NCBI GenBank assembly: GCA_963777165.1
Contig: CAVZPO010000002.1
Span: forward strand, 62,001 to 126,000
Reading direction: 5' to 3'
Origin: DYJB01 sp963777165
Lineage (GTDB): Bacteria; Chloroflexota; Anaerolineae; Anaerolineales; E44-bin32
DNA length: 64,000 nt
Position 1 is the first letter of the stretch. Every line of letters starts with the position of its first letter. Positions 42,886 to 50,858 of the stretch are shown piece by piece. Below the pieces are notes generated by a model. It worked only from the letters and a program-made list of their open reading frames with translations, was not told where the DNA came from and did no database searches. Both the position numbers and the translations under genes were made by a program.

Positions 42886-43194
42886 GCCTAACAACTGGCT
42901 GTAGTCCTGGACGATCACCCCCGCCCACAATGCCCCGCCAACGACGCGGGACCCCGGTAAGTCCATCCGGGGCGAACGGCCTACGGCGGGACCTGGCCGC
43001 TGTTCGATCCTGTAAGACCACCAGGACCCTCGGCTGACCCGGCGGGCTGGGCAATAGGGTGGGGCGCCTCGCCCTCTGGCGTGCGCGACAATCAATGTGA
43101 AGCCGCCCGCTTCTGCCGGGCAGCTTCCCACTGACAACGTGGGGTCATGTCCTGCAACGAGCGCAGGATCTTCGATAGCTCGAGGCCGTTGGGC
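42886..43194 (+). repeat. attC site 5
   Basis: GCCTAACAACTGGCTGTAG at the left, CTTCGATAGCTCGAGGCC then GTTGGGC at 43188-43194; 309 bp. Confidence 0.78.
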
Positions 43195-43266
43195 GCCTGG
43201 ATCATCGCTGACTGCAACCGCCCTCCACAAGTTAAGACATCAAGAAGGGCGGCCGAGGAGTCCATT

Positions 43267-43821
43267 ATGAAGGTAGTCGCCATTGCACTTGCCGCACTCG
43301 GAGCATCACTTCTCGCATGCGGGCGGAGTACTCCAGTCGTGGTAGCTCAGCCTTCAGGGGCCGGTGCGGTGCCCTCCGAATCCACTCTGCCCGCGCTCGG
43401 CGCTTCTCGGTTCAACCCCGCGCCGCTCGGCAATACCGTTCAGATCGACGACATGTCGCTTTCGATCACTGACCTGGTCTTCCCCGCCGATACCATCGTC
43501 CGGGACGGTAGCCTCTGGAATCCCACACCCGAGCCGGCCGCGGATTACATCCTTGTTGGCATTGCCGCCTCCTGCAACCTCTCGCCCGAATCAAGTTGTC
43601 GTCTCAACGGGCTTGAGTTTTCCGTGGTGGACACATCCGGCATCGCACACAATCCCCGCCTCTTCATTGCCGGAGTCCCCGGGAAGTTCGAGGGCAGTGA
43701 GTTCTTTGGTGGCGCCACCAAGGCGGGATACCTAATCTTCGAGGTCGAGGGCGAGCCCGCCGACTACGTGCTCAAGTACGAGGCGCTCTTCGGGGGAGAG
43801 GCGTACCTTAGGCTCAACTGA
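43267..43821 (+). CDS. Small lipoprotein, DUF4352-like (cassette 6)
   Basis: 184 residues with a lipoprotein signal (ALGASLLACGRS, Cys18). The mature part has the beta-sandwich pattern of DUF4352-type extracellular domains: GNTVQIDDMSLSITDLVF, YILVGIAASCNLS, LNGLEFSVVDTSG, KAGYLIFEVEG. GAGGAGTCC precedes the ATG. A secreted product is unusual among otherwise cytosolic neighbours. Function unknown. Confidence 0.75.
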   Translation: MKVVAIALAALGASLLACGRSTPVVVAQPSGAGAVPSESTLPALGASRFNPAPLGNTVQIDDMSLSITDLVFPADTIVRDGSLWNPTPEPAADYILVGIAASCNLSPESSCRLNGLEFSVVDTSGIAHNPRLFIAGVPGKFEGSEFFGGATKAGYLIFEVEGEPADYVLKYEALFGGEAYLRLN

Positions 43822-43846
43822 TTGTCTCGCCCGTACTTTGCCAGGC

Positions 43847-44093
43847 GCCCAACAACTCGCCGAGGCCGACTCAGCGGGCGCGCGGAGAGGTGGTTGCTCC
43901 CTGCCCGCCAGGGTGAGTTATCAAGCAGTCGACTTGGCAACCCCACCGAGGCGGTCGGAGGCTTGCCTTGGCCACCGGCGGTGGCTGGACTGGATGTAGC
44001 CTCGCTCGCCTCCGCCGGACAGCTTCCCGCAAGGAACATGGGACTTAGTCCTGCAACGAGCGCAGGATCTTCGATAGCTCGAGGTCGTTGGGC
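43847..44093 (+). repeat. attC site 6
   Basis: GCCCAACAACTCGCCGAGG at the left, GTTGGGC at 44087-44093; 247 bp. Confidence 0.8.
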
Positions 44094-44217
44094 GCCCAGG
44101 GGTGCTCTCGCCGCCTCGATCACCACAACATTCAAGACTTCTCCCTTCCGAGGTCACCCACCGGGGGGAAGCCGTCTCCTGATGGCTCTGTTACACTCAA
44201 CCCAGGTAGGAGTGCAC

Positions 44218-44877
44218 ATGAGACATCCTCAACCGCAGGGCTTTCTCGCAGTTCCGCCTACTGGCACCGGGCCTGGCGTGCTCGTCTTGCACCCTTGGTG
44301 GGGGCTCAACGAAACCATCAGAGCCTTCTGCGCTCAGCTGGCCAAGAGTGGCTTTGTCGCGTTCGCCCCGGATCTATATCATGGCAAGGTTGCTGTCACC
44401 ATCGAGGATGCGAAGAGCCTGGTCAAGGCACTTGACAGTGAGCAAGCCAAGGCTGATATCGGTGACGCAGTCGGCTTCTTGAAGGACAGTGTCTCCGTGA
44501 GCGGCCAGGGGCTCGCGGTCATTGGGTTTTCCCTTGGAGCCTCCTACGCGCTTGATCTCTCGGTGGCCGATCCGGATCGGATTCGCGCGGTCGTAGTCTT
44601 CTATGGCACCAACCCCGAGGACTACGGACCTTCGAAGGCTGAATACCTTGGCCACTTTGCAGAGGCAGACGAGTTCGAGTCGGAAGCTGACGTGAAATCG
44701 CTGGAAGACGCCTTGCGAGCAGCCAGCCGACCGGTCACGTTCTATCGCTACAAGGGGACAGGACACTGGTTCTTCGAGCGTGACCGAGAGGACGCATTCA
44801 ACCAGGAAGCGGCGACTCTGGCGTGGGAACGCACACTCAGCTTCCTCAGAGAGACTCTACCTGCCAAACAAGGCTAA
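44218..44877 (+). CDS. Dienelactone hydrolase family protein (cassette 7)
   Basis: 219-residue alpha/beta hydrolase. GPGVLVLHPWWGLN is the oxyanion-side strand, the nucleophile is Ser in VIGFSLGASYAL (Cys in classic dienelactone hydrolase), and the His is in YKGTGHWFFE. Start at 44218 (MRHPQPQGFL) with TAGGAG upstream; an in-frame ATG at 44182 is possible. It hydrolyses an ester or lactone of unknown identity. Confidence 0.85.
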   Translation: MRHPQPQGFLAVPPTGTGPGVLVLHPWWGLNETIRAFCAQLAKSGFVAFAPDLYHGKVAVTIEDAKSLVKALDSEQAKADIGDAVGFLKDSVSVSGQGLAVIGFSLGASYALDLSVADPDRIRAVVVFYGTNPEDYGPSKAEYLGHFAEADEFESEADVKSLEDALRAASRPVTFYRYKGTGHWFFERDREDAFNQEAATLAWERTLSFLRETLPAKQG

Positions 44878-44914
44878 GGAGGCGCTTCCCAACACCTCAA
44901 TGGAGCACCTGGGC

Positions 44915-45250
44915 GCCCAACAACTCGCTGAAGTCCCGGACGATCCCCAGGGCATCCGCCCCTGGGAAGCCACCCCTGCCCAAGACGCCCCGCCAACGAC
45001 ACCCCGCCAACGACGCGGGACCCCGGTAGGGACATCCGGGGCGAACGGCCTACGGCGGGCCTGCGGCGGTCTTCGATCCTGCAAGACCACCTGGATTCTC
45101 AGACGACGCGGCGGGCGGTGCATTCGGGGCACCTTGCTCGGCCCGCGCTGGCGGGCGAATGCCCGCTTTCCCCGGGCTGCTTCCCTCAGACAACGTGGGA
45201 CATTGTCCTGCAACGAGCGCAGGATCTTCGAAAGCTCGAGGCTGTCAGGC
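44915..45250 (+). repeat. attC site 7
   Basis: GCCCAACAACTCGCTGAAG at the left, GTCAGGC at 45244-45250; 336 bp with a direct duplication around 44985-45016. Confidence 0.75.
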
Positions 45251-45269
45251 GCACCGATGAGGAGGAGCC

Positions 45270-45680
45270 ATGACCGACTACAGGGTCGGGGAGGCCGTTT
45301 CCCCTGAGCAGTTCATAGATGTCCTCCGTCGTTCTTCGCTCGCCGACCGTAGGCCCGTTGACGATCCAGATTGCATTGCTGGAATGCTCCGTCATGCCGA
45401 TCTGGTGGTCACCGCCTGGCAGAATGACCGTCTGGTTGGTGTCGCCCGGTCCGTCACCGATTTCACGTATTGCTGCTACCTGTCTGACCTGGCGGTCGAT
45501 CAGGGCGTTCAACGGGAGGGGATCGGGCGCGAATTGATCCGTAACACCAGGGAGCAGCTTGGCCCCAGGTGCACGATCATTCTGCTCTCCGCCCCTGCAG
45601 CCACAGACTACTATCCGCGCATCGGATTCACCCGTCACGCGAGTGCCTGGATCCTTTCTCCAGGGGACCGACTCACCTAA
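45270..45680 (+). CDS. GNAT family N-acetyltransferase (cassette 8)
   Basis: 136 residues. Acetyl-CoA motif LSDLAVDQGVQREGIGRELIRNTRE, then APAATDYYPRIGF. Short single-domain acetyltransferase with GAGGAGG before the ATG. Unrelated in detail to the cassette 1 GNAT. Confidence 0.87.
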   Translation: MTDYRVGEAVSPEQFIDVLRRSSLADRRPVDDPDCIAGMLRHADLVVTAWQNDRLVGVARSVTDFTYCCYLSDLAVDQGVQREGIGRELIRNTREQLGPRCTIILLSAPAATDYYPRIGFTRHASAWILSPGDRLT

Positions 45681-45687
45681 GGGGGAT

Positions 45688-45971
45688 GCCCAGCGACTCG
45701 CTTAGCTCGCCAAAGAGCACACCCGCCCAGAACGCACCGCACAGTGCGCGGGACCCCGGTAAGGACATCCGGGGCGAACGGCCTACGGCGGGACCTCTGG
45801 CGGACTTCGGCTGCCCCGGCGGGCTGGGCCGTACTTGGACCTTGTCTGGTCCTTCGGCGTGCCGTAGAGTTAGGAGACCGGCCGGCCTCCGCCGGACGGC
45901 TTCCCGGTAGCAACGTGGGACCTTGTCCTGCAACGAGCGCAGGATCTTTGATCGCTCGAGGCCGGTGGGGC
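45688..45971 (+). repeat. attC site 8 (divergent ends)
   Basis: GCCCAGCGACTCGCTTAG at the left, GGTGGGGC at 45964-45971. Confidence 0.65.
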
Positions 45972-46032
45972 CATTCCACGATGCCTTCGGCTGAATGGCT
46001 CGGTTCCACTTTTGTGGGTGGCAGTTCTGAAG

Positions 46033-46770
46033 ATGATGACTCTTAGGCAACTCCAGCGCATCATCCTGTGGACTTGCACGACCTTGCTCTTGCTAGCCGC
46101 GTGCACAGGCGGTGGCTTCGGGAGAAATGGTTCTGAAGAGACAGATCCAACACGGGTCCTCTTCATTGGGAACAGCTACACGTTGTTCAACGGTGGGATC
46201 GACAAGGAATTCAAGGGTCTGGCGCCCTCCAGCCGGGTTTCGCGCATCGCTGCGGCCGGTTACACGCTTGAGGATCACTGGAACGACGGTGCGGCGGCCC
46301 GCAAGATCCGCGAAGGGGGCTGGACCTTCGTCGTCTTGCAGGAGCAAAGTCAGCGGCCAGTTACGGACTGGCAGAGCTTCTACAAGTTCAGCCGCGAATT
46401 CGACATCGAGATTCGCGAAAGCGGCGCCAAGACGGTTCTTCTCATGACCTGGGAACGCCCCGATAGCGTCGCCGGGGGAGTTACGACGGCAACCCTGGCG
46501 AGTGCGTACGAAGCGGTCGGTACCCAGATTGCCACGGAGGTGGCGCCAGCGGGCCTGGCCTTTGCCCGCTCACTTCTTCAAAGGCCGGATCTACCTCTAT
46601 ACTCGCAAGATGGCCATCCAACGGAGGCCGGCACTTACCTGGCAGCCTGCATACTCTATGGGGTGATCCTGCAGAGGACCCCGGTTGGCAACCCCTATCT
46701 GGGCCCGGGTGTGACCGAGGAAGATGCGGCGCACCTTCAACAAGTGGCGGCGGAGACACTTGGCTTGTGA
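46033..46770 (+). CDS. SGNH/GDSL-type hydrolase lipoprotein (cassette 9)
   Basis: 245 residues with a lipoprotein signal (LLLLAACTGG). Block I is FIGNSYT (catalytic Ser), an Asn-bearing middle segment follows, and the Asp-His pair is in SQDGHPTEAGTY. Resembles DUF4886-type SGNH hydrolases, which act on esters or glycans outside the cell. The tandem ATGs at 46033 and 46036 are both possible. Confidence 0.78.
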   Translation: MMTLRQLQRIILWTCTTLLLLAACTGGGFGRNGSEETDPTRVLFIGNSYTLFNGGIDKEFKGLAPSSRVSRIAAAGYTLEDHWNDGAAARKIREGGWTFVVLQEQSQRPVTDWQSFYKFSREFDIEIRESGAKTVLLMTWERPDSVAGGVTTATLASAYEAVGTQIATEVAPAGLAFARSLLQRPDLPLYSQDGHPTEAGTYLAACILYGVILQRTPVGNPYLGPGVTEEDAAHLQQVAAETLGL

Positions 46771-46791
46771 CGTCGGGTGCCCTTTGCGTGC

Positions 46792-46959
46792 GCCCGACAA
46801 CTCGCTGAAGTCCAATGTGATCACCCCCGACCACAACGCCCCGCCAACGACGCGGGACCCCGGTAAGTACATCCGGGGCGAACGGCCTACGGCGGGACCC
46901 ACGGCGGGACATCGTCCTGCAACGAGCGCAAGATCTTCGATAGCTCGAGGCCGCTAAGC
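46792..46959 (+). repeat. attC site 9
   Basis: GCCCGACAACTCGCTGAAG at the left, CTTCGATAGCTCGAGGCC then GCTAAGC to 46959; 168 bp. Confidence 0.72.
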
Positions 46960-46987
46960 ACCGACATTAGCCTGCGAGGAGTCCAAT

Positions 46988-47404
46988 ATGGCCGAGTCGA
47001 AAACCAAAGCAACCAATGCAAGTGTGGAGAAGTATCTGGCGGCAATCGAAGATGACGCCCGGCGTGCCGATTGCCGGGCCCTGTCGGAGCTCATGCGCAA
47101 AGTGACTGGCGAAGCCCCGAAGATGTGGGGTACCAGCATCGTAGGATTCGGCAGCTACCACTACAAGTACGAGAGTGGCCGAGAAGGCAATTCATGCGCC
47201 GCCGGTTTTTCCTCCCGGAAGGGGGACATCACTATCTACCTGATGGCGAGCGATCCTGATCGAGAGAAGTTGCTGGCTCAACTCGGAACGCACAAGACGG
47301 GCAAGGCGTGTCTCTATGTCCGCCGCATGAGTGACGTCGATCCCAAGGTCCTGGAGAAGCTCATCGCCGGCTCCGTGGCTGCGGTCAGGCGTCACTATCG
47401 CTGA
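46988..47404 (+). CDS. DUF1801 (YdhG-like) protein (cassette 10)
   Basis: 138 residues: KYLAAIEDDARRADCRAL, then KMWGTSIVGFGSYHYKYESG, FSSRKGDITIYLM, GKACLYVRRMSDVDPKVLEKLI. This is the full DUF1801 pattern. The fold is known for the family but the role is not. GAGGAGTCC lies upstream. Confidence 0.85.
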   Translation: MAESKTKATNASVEKYLAAIEDDARRADCRALSELMRKVTGEAPKMWGTSIVGFGSYHYKYESGREGNSCAAGFSSRKGDITIYLMASDPDREKLLAQLGTHKTGKACLYVRRMSDVDPKVLEKLIAGSVAAVRRHYR

Positions 47405-47408
47405 GCAG

Positions 47409-47516
47409 CGCCCGGCGCCAATCGAACTCGGTGGAGCTGGCCCAAGGAAGCGTCACCCGGCTTACGGATGCCGATCGACCGCCACTTCGTCGGGCCGCTC
47501 AACTCGACGGTTAGGC
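47409..47516 (+). repeat. attC-like site 10 (different type)
   Basis: Opens around GCCCGGC, closes CGACG-GTTAGGC at 47510-47516. About 108 bp; lacks the inner modules of the other sites, so it has a different origin. Confidence 0.5.
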
Positions 47517-47544
47517 CGCCGCCCCATCTACCCCACCTCTTGGG

Positions 47545-48057
47545 ATGGAAGCCGTGCCTGGGCCAGCCTCGAAAACCGAACTTATCGAATCGATGATCTC
47601 CGCACGAGGCGAGCTCGACTCGCTGATTCAGCGCATTCCACGGCGCAGCATGGCCCTTCCGGGCGCATCGGGCGGCTGGTCCATCAAGGACATCATTGCC
47701 CACCTCAACTCCTATGATCGATGGCTCGCCCTTGGCCTCGCTCTCCGCGCGCAGAAGCTGCCGGACTTCTGGATTGAGGACCTCCCCCTCGACGAGTTCA
47801 ACAGCCGCCTCTACCAGGAGAACCACGACCTGCCACTTGGCGAGGTCCTAAAACAGTCCAAGCTTCTCTGGAACAGCATCCTGGAAGAGACGCGGGCAAG
47901 ACTCGAGGAGTATTTGTTCTCTGAGCAATCCGTCCAAAGGGTTCCGTACGCATTCAGACCGTGCGAGATGCTGAAGAGCGAGTCTTACGGCCACTACCTC
48001 GACCATGTGCCGGACTTGAAGCGTAGCCTCGAAACGAACGAGCAGGCGGAACCGTGA
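47545..48057 (+). CDS. DinB/ClbS-like (DUF1706-type) protein (cassette 11)
   Basis: 170 residues. GGWSIKDIIAHLNSYDRW near residue 45 is the DinB/ClbS signature; the rest is helical with HYLDHVPDL near the end. It parallels the chromosomal copy at 32149-32628 but is not closely similar. Possible roles include genotoxin or electrophile protection. Confidence 0.72.
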   Translation: MEAVPGPASKTELIESMISARGELDSLIQRIPRRSMALPGASGGWSIKDIIAHLNSYDRWLALGLALRAQKLPDFWIEDLPLDEFNSRLYQENHDLPLGEVLKQSKLLWNSILEETRARLEEYLFSEQSVQRVPYAFRPCEMLKSESYGHYLDHVPDLKRSLETNEQAEP

Positions 48058-48095
48058 GGGTCCGTCCCCACCCAGCCTGGGCCACCCGCTCCGGC

Positions 48096-48358
48096 GCCCC
48101 AACAACTCGCGGAAGTTCTGGAAGATTACCCCCGCCCAAGACGCCTCGCCAACGACGCGGGGCCTGCGGCGGGACCTCCGGCGGTCTTCGATCCTGTATG
48201 CCCACCCGGACCCTCGGCAGACCCGGCGGGCCAGGATTCTCCCAATGCTTGTCCTGCCTGCCGGCTGGGCGTACAGTGAGGGAGAGCCGTCGGCAGCCTG
48301 GCTGGAGGCGAGTTCCCAGGCAAGTCCCCCGAGCGACATGGCTCGGTCCACGGTTGAT
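48096..48358 (+). repeat. Terminal attC-like site 11 (decayed)
   Basis: GCCCCAACAACTCGCGGAAG at the left; inner modules of the family are present. The right end is decayed (GCTCGGTCCACGGTTGATC at 48340-48358). Confidence 0.5.
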
Positions 48359-48369
48359 CGGAGGTCCCC

Positions 48370-48726
48370 ATGAACGTCAAGGAGGTCCTGTCGGAGCTGC
48401 GCTACGTGGGCGAGGCGCAGGGCGCGCGGCAGACGTACCACATCTTCCGGGGTCACCGGCACTTCCTGGTGATGTCATTCAAGAAGGCAGATGCTGCGGC
48501 GGGCAATTTCAACATCGTCGAGGCGGACGCGGTGAGCTACGTCGAAGACAAATACCGCGGGGTGAAGGGCCTGACCTCCAAGCAGCTCTTCGAGGAGTCC
48601 AGCCGAACCAGACACTTCAAGGACAGGTTTGTCGCCCTGAACGTGCTGTATGTGCTCGTCGCGGCAGGGAAGGCCGCCGTCGATCACCGTTTCAAGCCCG
48701 GGACGTTGGTGTTCAACCTGCCGTGA
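48370..48726 (+). CDS. Small protein of unknown function
   Basis: 118 residues, with GGAGGT before the ATG. No family recognised. Segments: ELRYVGEAQGARQTYHIFRG, FKKADAAAGNFNIVEADAV, then a helical C-terminus (FVALNVLYVLVAAGKAAV). Soluble by composition. The next gene's GTG overlaps its TGA. It may be the last passenger of the array, since it follows the decayed site 11. Confidence 0.6.
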   Translation: MNVKEVLSELRYVGEAQGARQTYHIFRGHRHFLVMSFKKADAAAGNFNIVEADAVSYVEDKYRGVKGLTSKQLFEESSRTRHFKDRFVALNVLYVLVAAGKAAVDHRFKPGTLVFNLP

Positions 48727-49358
48727 GCGAGACGATCCGGCTTCTGGTGAGCGTGACGGCCATGCTGTATGCCCGCGGTCTGTTCACCGCTTCCGGCGGC
48801 AACGTCAGCGCGCGCGACCTCGGGTCGCCCGACCAGATCTGGATCACGCCGGCCGGCAGGTTCAAGGGCGACCTGCAGCCGGAGCACATGGCCCGCATTG
48901 GCCTGGATGGCGAGGCATGCAATGCGGATGGGCCGAGCCCATCGACCGAATGGCGCGTCCACTGCGCCATTTACCGCACGCGCACGGACGTGCGGGCCAT
49001 CGTGCACAGCCACGCGCCGCAGGCGACGCGCATGGCGCTTACTGGCACGCCGTTCCTTCCGATCTCGCTGGAGGCCGCACTGGTCGGGGAGCTCCCCGTG
49101 GTGCCCTTCCTCATGCCCGGATCGGAGGCGCTGGCCGAGGCGGTGGCCTCCGCCCTGGGCGCGGGGGTGGCAATCCTGATGCAGAACCATGGGCTAGTCG
49201 TCGCCGCTGAAAGCCTGGAGCACGCCGCAGCGATCTCCGAAACGATCGAGGCGACAGCGGGGACACTGCTGTCCTGTCGCATGCTGGGCATCACCCCGCC
49301 GGTTCTCTCGGACGATGAGATCCGAGAAGCGCGCGGAAGAGGCTCATACAGCGGCTGA
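48723..49358 (+). CDS. Class II aldolase/adducin family protein
   Basis: 211 residues. The GTG start overlaps the previous TGA. Zinc-site His residues are in IVHSHAPQATR and QNHGLVV, and an ISLEA segment carries the catalytic acid. SASGGNVSAR is the phosphate-binding loop seen in L-fuculose/L-ribulose phosphate enzymes. It is probably a sugar-phosphate aldolase or epimerase; the substrate is unknown. Confidence 0.87.
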   Translation: MSETIRLLVSVTAMLYARGLFTASGGNVSARDLGSPDQIWITPAGRFKGDLQPEHMARIGLDGEACNADGPSPSTEWRVHCAIYRTRTDVRAIVHSHAPQATRMALTGTPFLPISLEAALVGELPVVPFLMPGSEALAEAVASALGAGVAILMQNHGLVVAAESLEHAAAISETIEATAGTLLSCRMLGITPPVLSDDEIREARGRGSYSG

Positions 49359-49392
49359 GGCATTTGCCTGGACAAGGGATGGAAGACGGTTC

Positions 49393-49423
49393 CGTTGGGG
49401 CGGGTTTCAAACCCGCCCCAACG
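49393..49423. repeat. Palindrome, family B
   Basis: CGTTGGGGCGGGTTT, one base, perfect 15-bp complement. It lies 35 nt after the aldolase stop and could also act as a terminator. Confidence 0.65.
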
Positions 49424-49469
49424 ATATGTCCGGCGTAGGCCTATGGTCCAGGAGTGTCCCCGGCGGTGA

Positions 49470-49533
49470 GGGCGAAGCATGCCTGATGTCGCTGCTTGCG
49501 CAATCTAAGTTGGGGGCGTGCTTCGCCCCTACG
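49470..49533. repeat. Palindromic element, family B (long form)
   Basis: Arms GGGCGAAGC (49470) and GCTTCGCCC (49520) around an insert with GTCGCTGCTTGCGCAAT, also found at 49879-49942. Confidence 0.6.
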
Positions 49534-49687
49534 CGTTCTGAAGGGGGTTCCGGAATGCGGCGAGCCGCAACATGCGGGGTCACGTCTGGGGCCAGGGTCG
49601 TTGATTGCAGATCGGTGCAGGGGTGACGGGATCGCGGTCCCCGTCGCCCGCGGGATAGGCGATTTGTCTGGGTGCCCCCGCGGACAT

Positions 49688-49717
49688 CGTAGGGGCGAAG
49701 CATGCTTCGCCCCTACG
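49688..49717. repeat. Perfect 30-bp palindrome, family B
   Basis: CGTAGGGGCGAAGCA and its exact complement with no loop. Confidence 0.7.
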
Positions 49718-49878
49718 GGTCTGAAGGGTGGCTCCGGGCTGCGGCGACGCGCAACACGCGGGTCACCGTAGGGTAGCGGGGTTGTTGATCATCATTCGGT
49801 GAGGACGTACAGCACGCCATGCCTGTGCGATGCGCGCATGATAGACCCTTCGTCTGGGCGCCTCCACGGGTATCGTGT

Positions 49879-49942
49879 GGGCGAAGCATGGCGAGAGTCG
49901 CCGCTTGCGCAATACATGTGGTGGGCATGCTTCGCCCCTACG
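49879..49942. repeat. Palindromic element, family B (long form)
   Basis: Arms GGGCGAAGCATG (49879) and CATGCTTCGCCC (49926) around GTCGCCGCTTGCGCAAT. It touches the 3' end of the exonuclease gene. Confidence 0.6.
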
Positions 49943-50519
49943 GAGATTCGTGGGGGGTCCGAAACTGCTCGGCGCGCATGCGGCGGAACAGGGCGGCCTG
50001 GTCGATGGCGTCCTGGAGCGCGTTGTGCGTCAGCTGCGGGTGGTCGGGGTATCGCTCGCGCAGGGCGCGCTTGGTCGTGTCGCTCCAGGCACCGCCCGTC
50101 AGGCCCATGTAGTAGGACTTGAGGTCGAGCGCGGTGTGGCCGAAGGGGTTGCGGCCGAGGAACCGTTCGAAATAGTCGGCGACGAACATCCAGTCGAAGG
50201 CGGCGTTGAACCCGACAAACACGGGCAGCGCGCCGGCGGGCACAACGGCTTGAAGCCATGCCTCGAACCGCTCCATGGCCTCGACCGGCGGCAGTCCGTC
50301 GCGCTGCAGCCTCTCTACGTCGAGGTTGTGCACCGCCATCGCCTCGGCCGTCGCCGCCTCGCCAACTGGCCGCAGCTCGGCATAGAACGTGCGCCCCGGA
50401 TCGTCGACCAGGCACGCGCCGAGGGATAGCAGCGAATACCGGCCGGGCGCCGGGCCAGAGGCTTCGACGTCTACCGAGACGAAGACCTCGGGTGCTGTCG
50501 CTTGCGATTCGAACGGCAT
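49938..50519 (-). CDS. DEDDh-family 3'-5' exonuclease (DnaQ-like)
   Basis: 193 residues. ExoI motif VFVSVDVEASG (Asp and Glu), ExoII FVGFNAAFDWMFV (Asp), ExoIII HNALQDAIDQA (His and Asp). This is the complete DEDDh set, as in RNase T/DnaQ-type enzymes. It acts on single-stranded nucleic acid 3' ends; DNA versus RNA cannot be told. Confidence 0.87.
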   Translation of the reverse strand: MPFESQATAPEVFVSVDVEASGPAPGRYSLLSLGACLVDDPGRTFYAELRPVGEAATAEAMAVHNLDVERLQRDGLPPVEAMERFEAWLQAVVPAGALPVFVGFNAAFDWMFVADYFERFLGRNPFGHTALDLKSYYMGLTGGAWSDTTKRALRERYPDHPQLTHNALQDAIDQAALFRRMRAEQFRTPHESP

Positions 50520-50537
50520 CCTGATTCTCCCTGTGAG

Positions 50538-50834
50538 TCAGCCGGGGACGACGCCCTCGACCACGACCATCTTCGTCTTTGCCGTCTGGTGGCGCTGGCT
50601 GCGCGCCGGCGTGTGCTCCGGCGACTCGAGCCAGTGCCGGGCGTGAGCACGATCGGGGAACTCAAGGATCACCAAACGGTTCAACGTCCAGTTCCCCTCC
50701 CGCACCTCGGCCTGCGCGCCGCGGGCAAGGCAACACCTTCCGTACGGGCCAACCGTTGGAGGCGTCAGACGTTCATACACCTCATAGCCCTCGGGATCGA
50801 TGACGTCGATGTCGACGATCACATCGGCGGGCAT
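50538..50834 (-). CDS. DUF1330 domain protein
   Basis: 98 residues, ferredoxin-like alpha/beta fold: DIDVIDPEGYEVYERLTPPTV, NRLVILEFPDRAHARHWL and a C-terminal VVVEGVVPG. Function unknown. Next to the exonuclease with an 18-nt gap. Confidence 0.83.
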   Translation of the reverse strand: MPADVIVDIDVIDPEGYEVYERLTPPTVGPYGRCCLARGAQAEVREGNWTLNRLVILEFPDRAHARHWLESPEHTPARSQRHQTAKTKMVVVEGVVPG

Positions 50835-50858
50835 GCGGCGTCTCCTTCGGCGTCGGCG

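Larger units (their letters stand above)
39033..48358 (+). mobile_element. Integron-type gene cassette array (CALIN: attC sites, no integrase in window)
   Basis: Eleven consecutive small genes, all on the plus strand, are each followed by an imperfect palindrome that opens RYYYAAC (usually GCCTAACAACTCGCTGAAG or GCCCAACAACTCGC) and closes GATCTTCGATAGCTCGAG-GCC-GTTRRRY. These are the inverse-core and core sites of attC. In several cassettes the TTRRRY at the cassette start is exactly complementary to the RYYYAAC at its end (cassettes 1, 2, 6 and 7), as expected if each was inserted as a circle. The genes are unrelated, short and mostly lack promoters. No tyrosine recombinase of the IntI type is present. 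Confidence 0.85.
49359..49937. repeat. Gene-free stretch holding palindromic repeats
   Basis: No gene is supportable. It carries at least four family B palindromes, listed separately. The segments after them also recur (CTGAAGGG-GG-TCCGG, then GCGGCGA-CGCAACA-GCGGGTCAC at about 49536 and 49718). Confidence 0.6.

Noticed and set aside
39565..48369. Spacer palindromes as CRISPR repeats, IS ends or simple terminators
   Set aside because: They are not regularly spaced short repeats, carry no transposase, and always pair RYYYAAC with GTTRRRY around single genes, which fits attC far better.
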